From NCBI RefSeq assembly GCF_024539815.1, contig NZ_JAHHIU010000102.1, positions 1 through 63,237 on the forward strand: DNA of 63,237 bases, given 5' to 3'. The notes beneath the pieces are model-generated. The model worked only from the letters and a program-made list of their open reading frames with translations, did no database searches and was not told the origin of the DNA. This stretch comes from Streptomyces hayashii. Its GTDB lineage: Bacteria > Actinomycetota > Actinomycetes > Streptomycetales > Streptomycetaceae. The stretch's first letter is position 1. Every line of letters begins with the position of its first letter. A program made the position numbers and the translations under genes. Shown here piece by piece: positions 32,251 to 39,474 of the stretch.

Positions 32251-33204
32251 ATGAGCGTTCGCAACCTGTCATCCGAGCAGTCGGCCGAGTCCGCCCACCG
32301 TGCCGGCTTCGCCTGCTTCGTGGGCCGCCCCAACGCGGGCAAGTCCACCCTCACGAACGCTCTGGTCGGGAAGAAGGTGGCGATCACCTCGAACCGTCCG
32401 CAGACCACCCGGCACACGGTCCGGGGCATCGTGCACCGCCCCGAGGCCCAGCTGATCCTGGTGGACACCCCCGGGCTGCACAAGCCGCGCACGCTGCTCG
32501 GCGAGCGGCTGAACGACGTCGTGCGCACCACCTGGGCCGAGGTCGACGTCATCGGCTTCTGTCTGCCCGCCGACGAGAAGCTGGGCCCCGGCGACCGGTT
32601 CATCGCCAAGGAGCTCGCCGGGATCAAGCGCACGCCGAAGATCGCGGTCGTCACCAAGACCGACCTCGTGGACTCCAAGGCGCTCGCCGAGCAGCTCATC
32701 GCCATCGACCAGCTCGGCAAGGAGCTGGGCATCGAGTGGGCGCAGATCGTGCCGGTCTCCGCGGTCGCCGGCGAGCAGGTCGAGCTGCTCGCCGACCTGC
32801 TCATCCCGATGATGCCGGACAGCCCGCCGCTGTACCCCGAGGGCGACCTGACGGACGAGCCCGAGCAGGTGATGGTCGCCGAGCTGATCCGCGAGGCGGC
32901 GCTGGAGGGCGTCCGCGACGAGCTGCCGCACTCCATCGCGGTCGTCGTCGAGGAGATGCTCCCGCGCGAGGACCGTCCCGCCGACAAGCCGCTGCTGGAC
33001 GTCCACGCCAACATCTACATCGAGCGCCCCAGCCAGAAGGGCATCATCATCGGCCCCAAGGGCAAGCGCCTGAAGGACGTCGGCATCAAGTCCCGCAAAC
33101 AGATCGAGGCCCTGCTCGGCACGCCCGTCTTCCTCGACCTGCACGTGAAGGTCGCCAAGGACTGGCAGCGGGACCCGAAGCAGCTGCGCAAGCTGGGGTT
33201 CTAG
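32251..33204 (+). CDS. era: GTPase Era
   Basis: 317 residues. GTPase motifs: G1 GRPNAGKST, G3 VDTPGLHKP, G4 VTKTD; the C-terminal KH domain is present with IYIERPSQKGIIIGPKGKRLKDVG. Era binds 16S rRNA near its 3' end and is required for 30S assembly. Functionally it fits with ybeY, phoH-like and rsmE encoded in the same region. In this window it is separated from the phoH-ybeY operon by about 5 kb containing the WxL-like genes and amtB-glnB. The start is leaderless by the GAGAAT box 6 nt upstream. Its stop codon overlaps the convergent XRE gene stop (shared CTAG). Confidence 0.96.
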   Translation: MSVRNLSSEQSAESAHRAGFACFVGRPNAGKSTLTNALVGKKVAITSNRPQTTRHTVRGIVHRPEAQLILVDTPGLHKPRTLLGERLNDVVRTTWAEVDVIGFCLPADEKLGPGDRFIAKELAGIKRTPKIAVVTKTDLVDSKALAEQLIAIDQLGKELGIEWAQIVPVSAVAGEQVELLADLLIPMMPDSPPLYPEGDLTDEPEQVMVAELIREAALEGVRDELPHSIAVVVEEMLPREDRPADKPLLDVHANIYIERPSQKGIIIGPKGKRLKDVGIKSRKQIEALLGTPVFLDLHVKVAKDWQRDPKQLRKLGF

Positions 33205-34049
33205 ACGGTCTGCGGGGACATGTCCTGGAGCCCCACCACGCGCAGCAGCCGCAGCCGTTCGTAGGACTCCGTGTCCGGGCGGGCCGAGTGGACGACCAGG
33301 AGCTGGTGGTGCTCGTGGCTGAGCAGCACCTCGCAGTCCAGGTCGAGCAGTCCGACCACCGGGTGCAGGAAGCGTTTGGTCGCCTTGTGCCGCAGGGACA
33401 CCTCGTGTGCGTCCCAGAGGCGGGCGAACTCCTCGCTCCCGGCGCGCAGTTCGGCCACGAGCGCGGCCGGTTCCGGGTCGTCGGGCCGGGCGGCGGTCAC
33501 CGCGCGCAGATTGGCCACGTGGGCGCGGGCGTGGTCGGGGCGGTCCTCCGGCGGGAACAGGCCGCGCGCGTCGGGGAAGAGGAAGTACAGACGCACGAGG
33601 TTGCGCTCGGGCCGGGGCCGGGACATCACATCGTGGGTCAGCGCCCTGGCCATCGCGTTCTGCGCCAGGACCTCGCCGCAGTCGGTCAGCACCTGCGCCG
33701 GCGTGTCGGTCAGCCGGTCCAGGATCAGCATCAGCCCGGGCGACACGTGCGTCGACGCCGTCTCCCGGCGCGGGGGCTCCTCGCCGACCAGGTGGAAGAG
33801 GTGGTCGCGCTCGTCGGCGGTCAGACGCAGGGCGCGGGCCAGCGCCGACAGCATCTGCCGCGAGGGACGGGGGCCCCGGCGCTGTTCCAGCCGCGTGTAG
33901 TAGTCCACCGACATGCCGGCCAGCTGCGCCACCTCCTCCCGGCGCAGGCCCGGCGTACGGCGACGGGCGCCCGGGGCCAGACCGACGTCCGAGGGGCTCA
34001 GGCGGGCGCGCCCGCGGCGCAGGAAGTCGGCGAGTTCGGTGCGGTTCAC
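33201..34049 (-). CDS. XRE family regulator with MmyB-like ligand-binding domain
   Basis: 282 residues. The N-terminal helix-turn-helix carries the subfamily signature GARRRTPGLRREEVAQLAGMSVDYYTRLEQ (about 28-60), followed by an MmyB-like PAS-fold domain (VLTDCGEVLAQNAMARALTHD through GLLDLDCEVLLSHEHHQLLVVHSA). Proteins of this type usually regulate a divergently encoded oxidoreductase gene. That arrangement is present: an SDR/epimerase-like gene starts 178 bp away on the other strand. It converges with era, and the two stop codons share CTAG. Confidence 0.88.
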   Translation of the reverse strand: MNRTELADFLRRGRARLSPSDVGLAPGARRRTPGLRREEVAQLAGMSVDYYTRLEQRRGPRPSRQMLSALARALRLTADERDHLFHLVGEEPPRRETASTHVSPGLMLILDRLTDTPAQVLTDCGEVLAQNAMARALTHDVMSRPRPERNLVRLYFLFPDARGLFPPEDRPDHARAHVANLRAVTAARPDDPEPAALVAELRAGSEEFARLWDAHEVSLRHKATKRFLHPVVGLLDLDCEVLLSHEHHQLLVVHSARPDTESYERLRLLRVVGLQDMSPQTV

Positions 34050-34157
34050 CCCTCAAGACTGCGGCACATCGCCCGGCTCAGCCAGGGACCGCCGGTCCCC
34101 CGATCCACAGGTCTCTCCCGCTGCGCACGCCCCGGTCCGAGGGTGGTGGCACCAACC

Positions 34158-34210
34158 GAACAGGCCAACGGGCCGAACAGGCCGAACAGGCCGAACAGGC
34201 CGATCGGGCC
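34158..34210. repeat. Six 9-bp tandem units before the SDR gene
   Basis: GAACAGGCC at 34158, 34175, 34184 and 34193, with variant units AACGGGCC (34167) and GATCGGGCC (34202). The array ends 2 bp before the AGAGGAG Shine-Dalgarno of the SDR gene, so it lies in its 5' leader or promoter. Confidence 0.9.
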
Positions 34211-34227
34211 AAGAGGAGCGGACGACG

Positions 34228-35082
34228 ATGCTGACACTGGTGACGGGCACGACGGGACAGGTCGGACGCAGGTTCGTGCCGAGGCTGCTGGCGCAGACCG
34301 GGCCGGGGGAGAAGGTGCGGATCCTGGTGCGTGACGCGGCCCGCGCGGAGCGCTTCGCGGAGCTCGGCGCCGAGGTCGTGACCGGCGATCTGCGGGACGC
34401 GGAGGCACTCGGCAAGGCCGTGGCCGGGGTGGACGCGGTGGTGAACGTCGCGGCGTCCTTCCGCGGCGTCCCGGACGAGGAGGCGTGGGCCGTCAACCGG
34501 GATGCGGCGGTGGCGCTGGGGCACGCCGCCCGCACGGCGGGCGTGCAGCGGTTCGTGCAGGTCAGCACGGGCCTGGTGTACGGGCTCGGGCGGGGCCGCC
34601 CGCTGACGGAGGACGACGAGATCCGACCCGGCGGCGAGATGTGGGGCGCCTACACCGAGTCGAAGGCGGCCGCCGAGCGGGAGCTGCTCGCGCTCGACGG
34701 CCTGGACGTGCGGATCGCCCGCCTCGTCTTCGTCTACGGCGAGGGCGATCCCCACCTCGCCCAGTCCCTGATGTGGGCCGGCGGGTGGGCGTCGGCACAA
34801 CGGCTTCAGATGGTCCACCACGCGGACGTCGCCCAGGGACTGCTGCGGCTGCTGCACGCGCCGGGAGCCGCCGGCCGGATCTACAACATCGCCGACGACG
34901 CTCCCGTGACGGCGCTCGACCTGCATCAGCTGAACGGAGCCGGGCTCCCCGCCGGGATGGCGGACCGCACCGACCCCGACCCGTGGTCCGGGATCACCTC
35001 CACCGGACGCATCCGCCGGGAGCTCGGCTACCGTCCGCTGTATCCCACGGTGTGGGCCGCGCGGGACGCCGGGGCGCTGTGA
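34228..35082 (+). CDS. NAD(P)-dependent epimerase/dehydratase (extended SDR)
   Basis: 284 residues, AGAGGAG 10 nt before ATG. Extended short-chain dehydrogenase features: the nucleotide-binding GTTGQVGRRF (GxxGxxG) at residues 8-14, VVTGDLRD, VDAVVNVAA, and the catalytic Ser and YxxxK in VSTGLVYG / YTESKAAAE. The C-terminal substrate domain is truncated-short compared with sugar epimerases. Substrate unknown. The gene is divergent from the XRE/MmyB-like regulator, which probably controls it. The stop is 3 bp from the convergent transporter gene stop. Confidence 0.88.
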   Translation: MLTLVTGTTGQVGRRFVPRLLAQTGPGEKVRILVRDAARAERFAELGAEVVTGDLRDAEALGKAVAGVDAVVNVAASFRGVPDEEAWAVNRDAAVALGHAARTAGVQRFVQVSTGLVYGLGRGRPLTEDDEIRPGGEMWGAYTESKAAAERELLALDGLDVRIARLVFVYGEGDPHLAQSLMWAGGWASAQRLQMVHHADVAQGLLRLLHAPGAAGRIYNIADDAPVTALDLHQLNGAGLPAGMADRTDPDPWSGITSTGRIRRELGYRPLYPTVWAARDAGAL

Positions 35083-35085
35083 CGT

Positions 35086-36345
35086 CTACTCGACGCCCCG
35101 GATCCGGCCCACCAGCACCGCCCCCGCCAGCCCGATGACGGCGGCGACCAGGTACAGCATCCGGTAGCCGCCCAGATACGTCACGATCGGCGCGGCGAGG
35201 GCGGGGGCGGCCACCTGGGGGAGGGAGTTGGCCACGTTGATGATGCCGAGGTCCTTGCCGCGGTCCCCGGCCGTCGGTAGCACGTCCGTCATCAGCGCGA
35301 AGTCGACCGAGGTGAACACGCCGAAGCCGACGCCCAGCACCGCCGCCGCGACGATCGCGCCCGGCCAGGTCTGCCAGACCGCCAGTCCGGCCGTCGCCAC
35401 CGCCATCAGCACCCCGGACCAGATCACGAACGGCTTGCGGCGCCCCACCCGGTCCGACCAGACGCCGCCGACGACGACCGTGGCCAGCAGCGTCAGCCCG
35501 TTCACCGCCGTCAGGATCAGCACGCCCTGCTCGGGGTCGGCGTGGTGCAGACGGTCACGCAGGTAGTACAGGAGGTACAGCAGCACCAGCGCGTTGCTCA
35601 GGTTCATCAGGAAGCGGGTCAGCCAGGCCCACCCGAGGTCGGGGTGGCGGCGCGGGCTCAGCCAGAAGCCGGCCGCGAACCCCCGCCAGGACCAGGCCGG
35701 CCGGTCCGCCTCCGCCAGCCGCAGATCCTCGTACCGCACGACGTACGGCAGTACGCCGACCACCGTGAACACCGCGCAGGCCGCGTACCCCGCCCCGACG
35801 CCTCCGGCGACCGTCGCGAGTCCCGTCCCGCCCACCACGCCCAGGATCTGCGCGGCGCCCAGCCAACCGCCCACCGAGCCCCGCTGGAGGCGGGGCACCT
35901 GGTCGGGGACGGCCGCCGTCACCGCCGCGAAGGCCGCGTTCAGGGTCAGCTGGACCAGACACCAGCCCAGCGCCATCGTCCACAGGCCGCCCGCGCCCGC
36001 GAGCAGCAGCAGCGACAGCGCGCCGCCCGCCGCCCCGGCCACGATCCACGGCGTGCGCCGGCCCCGGCCGGACGTCGTCCGGTCGGACAGGGCGCCGAAG
36101 AGCGGGTTGGCGGCCAGCGAGGCCACCGCGCCGACGCCCGTCACCCAGGCCAGCATCGTCTCCTTCGACATGCCCGAGCCGGGCGCGAAGTCCTCGGCCT
36201 GGGAGGCGAGCAGGATCTGCAGCGGGCCGTACCAGCCCACCCAGATCGCCCCGTTGGCCAGCGACAGGGCCGACGTCCAGCCCCCTCCGACCCGTTCGAC
36301 GGGCTCGGCCAGCGCGGCCGCCGGGGCCCTGTCCGCCGTCGTCAT
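35086..36345 (-). CDS. MFS / GPH-type sugar transporter
   Basis: 419 residues from ATG 36345, which overlaps the glucosidase stop by 4 bp. About twelve membrane segments are visible; the motif NPLFGALSDRTTSGRGRRTPWI in the first half and GVWSDRVGRRKPFVIWSG in the second are the repeated MFS cytoplasmic loops. Similar proteins (SLC45/GPH-like) carry disaccharides such as sucrose or glucosides. Operon partnership with a GH1 beta-glucosidase strongly suggests uptake of beta-glucosides or cello-oligosaccharides, with hydrolysis in the cytoplasm. Substrate is inferred only from context. Confidence 0.87.
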   Translation of the reverse strand: MTTADRAPAAALAEPVERVGGGWTSALSLANGAIWVGWYGPLQILLASQAEDFAPGSGMSKETMLAWVTGVGAVASLAANPLFGALSDRTTSGRGRRTPWIVAGAAGGALSLLLLAGAGGLWTMALGWCLVQLTLNAAFAAVTAAVPDQVPRLQRGSVGGWLGAAQILGVVGGTGLATVAGGVGAGYAACAVFTVVGVLPYVVRYEDLRLAEADRPAWSWRGFAAGFWLSPRRHPDLGWAWLTRFLMNLSNALVLLYLLYYLRDRLHHADPEQGVLILTAVNGLTLLATVVVGGVWSDRVGRRKPFVIWSGVLMAVATAGLAVWQTWPGAIVAAAVLGVGFGVFTSVDFALMTDVLPTAGDRGKDLGIINVANSLPQVAAPALAAPIVTYLGGYRMLYLVAAVIGLAGAVLVGRIRGVE

Positions 36346-37679
36346 CCCCGTGCCCGCGCTCTCTGCGCCGCCAGCACGTCCCGCAGCCAGGCGTACGACG
36401 CCTTCGGGGTCCGGGTCTGCGTGGCGAAGTCGACGTGGACCAGGCCGAAGCGACGCGCGTACCCCTCCGCCCACTCGAAGTTGTCCAGCAGCGACCACAC
36501 GAAGTAGCCGCGCACGTCGACGCCCGCCTCCAGCGCCCGGTGCAGGGCGCGGATGTGGCCGTCCAGGTAGGCGATGCGGGCCTGGTCGTCCAGGCCCTCG
36601 TAGGAGCAGCCGTTCTCGGTGATGACGACCGGGGGCAGACGGTCGCCGTAGCGGTCCTTGAAGGCCGTCAGCAGCTCGGTCAGGCCCTCGGGGACCACCG
36701 GCCAGCCGAAGTCCGTCACCGGCACGCCCTCGATCTCGCGGACGGAGAAGGGGAGTTCGGCCGGCATGGTGATCCCGCCGAACTCGATCTCGGTGCCCTG
36801 CGGCGCGCCCACCCTGGTCGGGGCGTAGTAGTTGACCCCGTACCAGTCGAGCGGCTCGGAGATCACCTTCAGGTCGGCGGCCACGTCGCCCGGCATCAGG
36901 TCGCCGAGGCCCTCCGGGTACTCGCCCAGCAGCAGGGGTTCGGCGAACAGACGGTTCAGCAGGACGTCGTAGAAGGCCGCCGCCTCCAGGTCGGCCGGCT
37001 CCTGGGACGCGGGCCAGGTCGGACCGTGGGAGTTGGCGATGCCGATGTCGCCGGCGCCGGCCGCGCGCAGCGCCTGCACGGCCAGCCCATGGGCCAGGAG
37101 CTGGTGGTGGGCGACCGGCAGCGCGTCGAAGAGCAGTTGCTTGCCGGGGGCGTGGGTGCCGAGGGCATGGCCGAGCAGGGTGTGCTCGGCGGGCTCGTTG
37201 AGGGTGATCCACTTCTTGACGCGGTCGCCGAGGCGGTCCACGACCACCGAGGCGTACTCCGCGAAACGCGACGCCGTGTCCCGTTCCAGCCAGTCCAGGC
37301 CGGCCGGCAGGTCCCAGTGGAAGAGGGTGGGGACCGGGCGTACGCCCGCGGCCAGCAGTTCGTCGACGAGGCGGTCGTAGAAGTCCGGTCCGCCGGGGGA
37401 GTTCACCCTCGGCCAGGAGACCGAGAAGCGGTACGCGTCCACGCCGAGCCCCGACAGGAGCGCCACGTCCTCCGTGTGGCGGTGGTAGTGGTCGCAGGCC
37501 ACCGCCGCCGTCGAGCCGTCCTTGACCCGCCCCGGCTCGGCGGTGAAGGCGTCCCAGACGGACGGTTCGCGTTCGTCGACCGCGCCTTCGATCTGATGGG
37601 CGGAGGTGGACACGCCCCAGAGGAAGCCTGCCGGGAACGGGGGGATCGGGTGGGCCGCGGCACGCGGATCGTTCGCCAT
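36342..37679 (-). CDS. GH1 family beta-glucosidase
   Basis: 445 residues beginning MANDPRAAAHPIPPFPAGFLWG. GH1 features: GVSTSAHQIEGA at the N-terminus, the acid/base in WITLNEPAEHTLLG (NEP), the nucleophile in VVITENGCSY (TENG), and the DNFEWAEGYARRFGLVHVDF C-terminal block. It hydrolyses beta-glucosides (cellobiose-type or aryl) in the cytoplasm; no signal peptide. ATG 37679 is preferred over 37691 because a -10-like GATGAT lies 7 nt upstream, predicting a leaderless transcript, while AAGGA is also 11 nt upstream. A palindrome fills the promoter spacer. Cotranscribed with the downstream transporter. Confidence 0.94.
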   Translation of the reverse strand: MANDPRAAAHPIPPFPAGFLWGVSTSAHQIEGAVDEREPSVWDAFTAEPGRVKDGSTAAVACDHYHRHTEDVALLSGLGVDAYRFSVSWPRVNSPGGPDFYDRLVDELLAAGVRPVPTLFHWDLPAGLDWLERDTASRFAEYASVVVDRLGDRVKKWITLNEPAEHTLLGHALGTHAPGKQLLFDALPVAHHQLLAHGLAVQALRAAGAGDIGIANSHGPTWPASQEPADLEAAAFYDVLLNRLFAEPLLLGEYPEGLGDLMPGDVAADLKVISEPLDWYGVNYYAPTRVGAPQGTEIEFGGITMPAELPFSVREIEGVPVTDFGWPVVPEGLTELLTAFKDRYGDRLPPVVITENGCSYEGLDDQARIAYLDGHIRALHRALEAGVDVRGYFVWSLLDNFEWAEGYARRFGLVHVDFATQTRTPKASYAWLRDVLAAQRARARG

Positions 37680-37686
37680 GGGCGGG

Positions 37687-37716
37687 ATCATCCTTACCGC
37701 TGGGTAAGGAAGTCAA
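37687..37716 (-). promoter_or_regulatory. Promoter with embedded operator for the glucosidase operon
   Basis: Minus strand: -35 TTGACT (37716-37711), 18-nt spacer, -10 GATGAT (37692-37687), 7 nt to ATG 37679. The spacer is almost exactly the perfect palindrome CCTTACC-N4-GGTAAGG (37692-37709), which should block RNA polymerase when bound. It does not look like a LacI/CebR site; the regulator is not recognisable nearby. Confidence 0.65.
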
Positions 37717-37761
37717 CGCCCCAGCGTGAACTGGCAGTTCGGACGGGGCGTCAGGGACAGC

Positions 37762-38028
37762 TCACGCCCCCTCCTTCAGCACCCGCGAGATCAGCGTCCG
37801 CTGCTCCGCGGTGAGCCGGGGATCGGCCGCGTAGACCCGCTCCCCGTCCACCGTGATCTCGTAGCTGAAGCCGTCCGGAACCCCCGGCGGGGGCGCGCCC
37901 CCGCCGCCGGCCACCACCTGCTCGGCGAGGGCGTGCCATTCGCCGGCGTCGGGCCGCCCCGCCGTGTCCACCTCGGCCTGCCGCTCGATGCCCGCGAACC
38001 CGCCCGTGCGCCTCACCTGAATACGCAT
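37762..38028 (-). CDS. Emfourin-type protease inhibitor
   Basis: 88 residues. It matches the emfourin (protealysin inhibitor) family: MRIQVRRTGGFAGI, the central DAGEWHALAEQVV and GFSYEITVDGERVYAADPRLTAEQRTLI. Emfourin binds and inhibits protealysin-like M4 proteases and its gene normally sits next to the protease gene. Here it begins 21 bp after the M4 protease stop on the same strand, so the pair is an operon. No signal peptide, which fits inhibition of a cytoplasmic or nonclassically exported protease. Confidence 0.85.
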   Translation of the reverse strand: MRIQVRRTGGFAGIERQAEVDTAGRPDAGEWHALAEQVVAGGGGAPPPGVPDGFSYEITVDGERVYAADPRLTAEQRTLISRVLKEGA

Positions 38029-38049
38029 GGGTCCCTGTGTAGTACGGAA

Positions 38050-39120
38050 CTACAGGATCCGCACCCCGACCTTCTCCCAGGCCTTCTTCACGGCCTGCGA
38101 CTCGTCGCCGCCGTCGCCGAACCGCTCGCGTGCGGCCTTCACGGTGAGCGTCGCGAAGTCGGTGAAGAAGGCCTTCTCCTCAAGCTCGCCGCCGGTCAGC
38201 ACGTCGTACCAGATCTGGCCCGCCTTCTCCCATGCGTGGCCGCCCAGGGCGGTGGCCACGAGGTAGAACGCGTGGTTGGGGATGCCGGAGTTGATGTGGA
38301 CGCCGCCGTTGTCGCGGCCGGTGCGGACGTAGTGGTCCATCGTCGCGGGCTGCGGGTCCCTGCCGAGGACGTCGTCGTCGTAGGCGGTGCCCGGGGCCTT
38401 CATCGAGCGCAGGGCGGCGCCGGTGACGTTCGGGGCGAGCAGGCCCGCGCCGATCAGCCAGTCGGCCTCGGCGGCGGTCTGGCCGAGCGAGTACTGCTTG
38501 ATGAGCGAGCCGAACACGTCGGACATCGACTCGTTGAGCGCACCCGGCTGGCCGAAGTAGGTCAGGTTCGCCGTGTACTGCGTGACGCCGTGGGTGAGCT
38601 CGTGTCCGATCACGTCGACGGAGCTGGTGAAGTCGAGGAAGATCTCGCCGTCGCCGTCGCCGAACACCATCTGCTCGCCGTTCCAGAAGGCGTTGTTGTA
38701 GCCCTCGTCGTAGTGGACGCTGGCGTCCAGGGGCAGGCCGTCGCCGTCGATGGAGTGGCGCTGGTAGGCCTTGAGGTAGAGGTCGAAGGTGGCGCCGAGA
38801 CCGGAGTAGGCGCGGTCGACGGTGGCGTCCTGGCCGGGGCCCTGGCCCTCGGAGCGGACCTTGCCGCCGGGGAGGTCGGTGCCGTGCGCGCAGTCGTAGA
38901 CGGTCCGCAGCGGCTGGTCCGACGGCGCTTTCGTCGCCGGCGCGGCGGCCAGGCGGAACTCGGTGGTCACCCGGCGGCGGGCGCGCAGCTCGCTGTCGCG
39001 CATCAGGGTGCGCTGGGCGGGACCGGAGAGTGCGGGGTCGTCGTTGCGCGCCAGCCGGTCGAGGACGTGCGGCGGTACGACGGTGCAGAAGACGGGCTCG
39101 GAGCCCCCGTGAGTCGTCAT
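38050..39120 (-). CDS. Protealysin-like M4 metalloprotease
   Basis: 356 residues from ATG 39120. M4 (thermolysin) catalytic motifs: VIGHELTHGV (HExxH), GALNESMSDVFG (third zinc ligand Glu) and GGVHINSGIPNHAFY (catalytic His). There is no signal peptide; the short propeptide contains VPPHVLDRL, similar to the PPxxL motif of protealysin precursors. The long frame upstream of MTTHGG has no family similarity, and the chosen start fits protealysin. Protealysins are intracellular or nonclassically secreted and are controlled by emfourin, encoded next. The gene diverges from leuA across 354 bp. Confidence 0.92.
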   Translation of the reverse strand: MTTHGGSEPVFCTVVPPHVLDRLARNDDPALSGPAQRTLMRDSELRARRRVTTEFRLAAAPATKAPSDQPLRTVYDCAHGTDLPGGKVRSEGQGPGQDATVDRAYSGLGATFDLYLKAYQRHSIDGDGLPLDASVHYDEGYNNAFWNGEQMVFGDGDGEIFLDFTSSVDVIGHELTHGVTQYTANLTYFGQPGALNESMSDVFGSLIKQYSLGQTAAEADWLIGAGLLAPNVTGAALRSMKAPGTAYDDDVLGRDPQPATMDHYVRTGRDNGGVHINSGIPNHAFYLVATALGGHAWEKAGQIWYDVLTGGELEEKAFFTDFATLTVKAARERFGDGGDESQAVKKAWEKVGVRIL

Positions 39121-39188
39121 GCCTCGCACCTTTGCACTGTGTGACTCAACTGTCACTACAAGCAACCTTGATCGGTGAAAAACAGTGA

Positions 39189-39212
39189 CAAACACGGGAG
39201 ATGCCGTGTTTG
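39189..39212. promoter_or_regulatory. Perfect inverted repeat between the protease and leuA leaders
   Basis: CAAACACGG (39189-39197), GAGATG, CCGTGTTTG (39204-39212): 9-bp perfect arms in the 39121-39332 divergent gap. Since both neighbours point away, an operator or an RNA hairpin is likelier than a terminator. I see no other gene in this part of the gap. Confidence 0.5.
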
Positions 39213-39316
39213 GAGTGGTATAGCGCACGTTTCATCCCTTTTTAGCCAAGTTCTCTGTCATCGCTCCCCGCGGTCCCGCATACTGATACGGACCCGCGCG
39301 ACCAGAGCGGCTCGGC

Positions 39317-39322
39317 TAGGCT
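39317..39322 (+). promoter_or_regulatory. Candidate -10 (TAGGCT) of the leuA transcript
   Basis: TAGGCT (39317-39322), 10 nt before the leader-peptide ATG at 39333. This predicts a transcription start about 4-6 nt before the ATG. The -35 is unclear. Confidence 0.45.
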
Positions 39323-39332
39323 GCGGAGCACT

Positions 39333-39380
39333 ATGCGTTTCGGGCTGCTTCTCCTTAGCTGCCGCGGCGAGGGCCTGTAG
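39333..39380 (+). CDS. leu leader peptide (attenuation)
   Basis: A 15-codon frame, MRFGLLLLSCRGEGL, with four consecutive Leu codons (CTG CTT CTC CTT) and a TAG stop, 94 bp before leuA. Ribosome stalling on the Leu codons under leucyl-tRNA shortage would alter folding of the overlapping hairpins (39362-39451) and raise leuA expression. Leader peptides of this kind are known upstream of actinobacterial leuA genes. It is too short for ordinary gene finding and the product itself has no other expected function. Confidence 0.85.
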   Translation: MRFGLLLLSCRGEGL

Positions 39381-39451
39381 TCGAGGCCGACCCCCTCCCC
39401 GCGGTGCTTGGTGTTGCGCGTCGGCCGTCCTTCCGTCCGGAGACCCTCCGG
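39362..39451 (+). promoter_or_regulatory. Attenuator hairpins of leuA
   Basis: CCGCGGCGAGGG (39362-39373, inside the leader peptide) pairs with CCCTCCCCGCGG (39393-39404), 11 of 12 positions. A second hairpin, CCGGAG-ACC-CTCCGG (39437-39451), ends 7 nt before the GAGGAG Shine-Dalgarno of leuA. A stalled ribosome on the Leu codons would open the first stem. Confidence 0.6.
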
Positions 39452-39474
39452 TCACCCCGAGGAGCCAACGCCCC

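Noticed and set aside
30807..34334. An 1175-codon plus-strand frame opposite amtB and through era
   Set aside because: Composition is typical of an antisense GC-rich shadow and it crosses era in a wrong frame.
37680..37691. ATG 37691 as glucosidase start
   Set aside because: It overlaps the -10 region and has no properly spaced ribosome-binding site; ATG 37679 has both a leaderless spacing and AAGGA.
39204..39332. Additional promoter boxes such as TATAGC and GATACG before leuA
   Set aside because: No consistent -35/-10 spacing; the TAGGCT box nearest the leader peptide is the best candidate.
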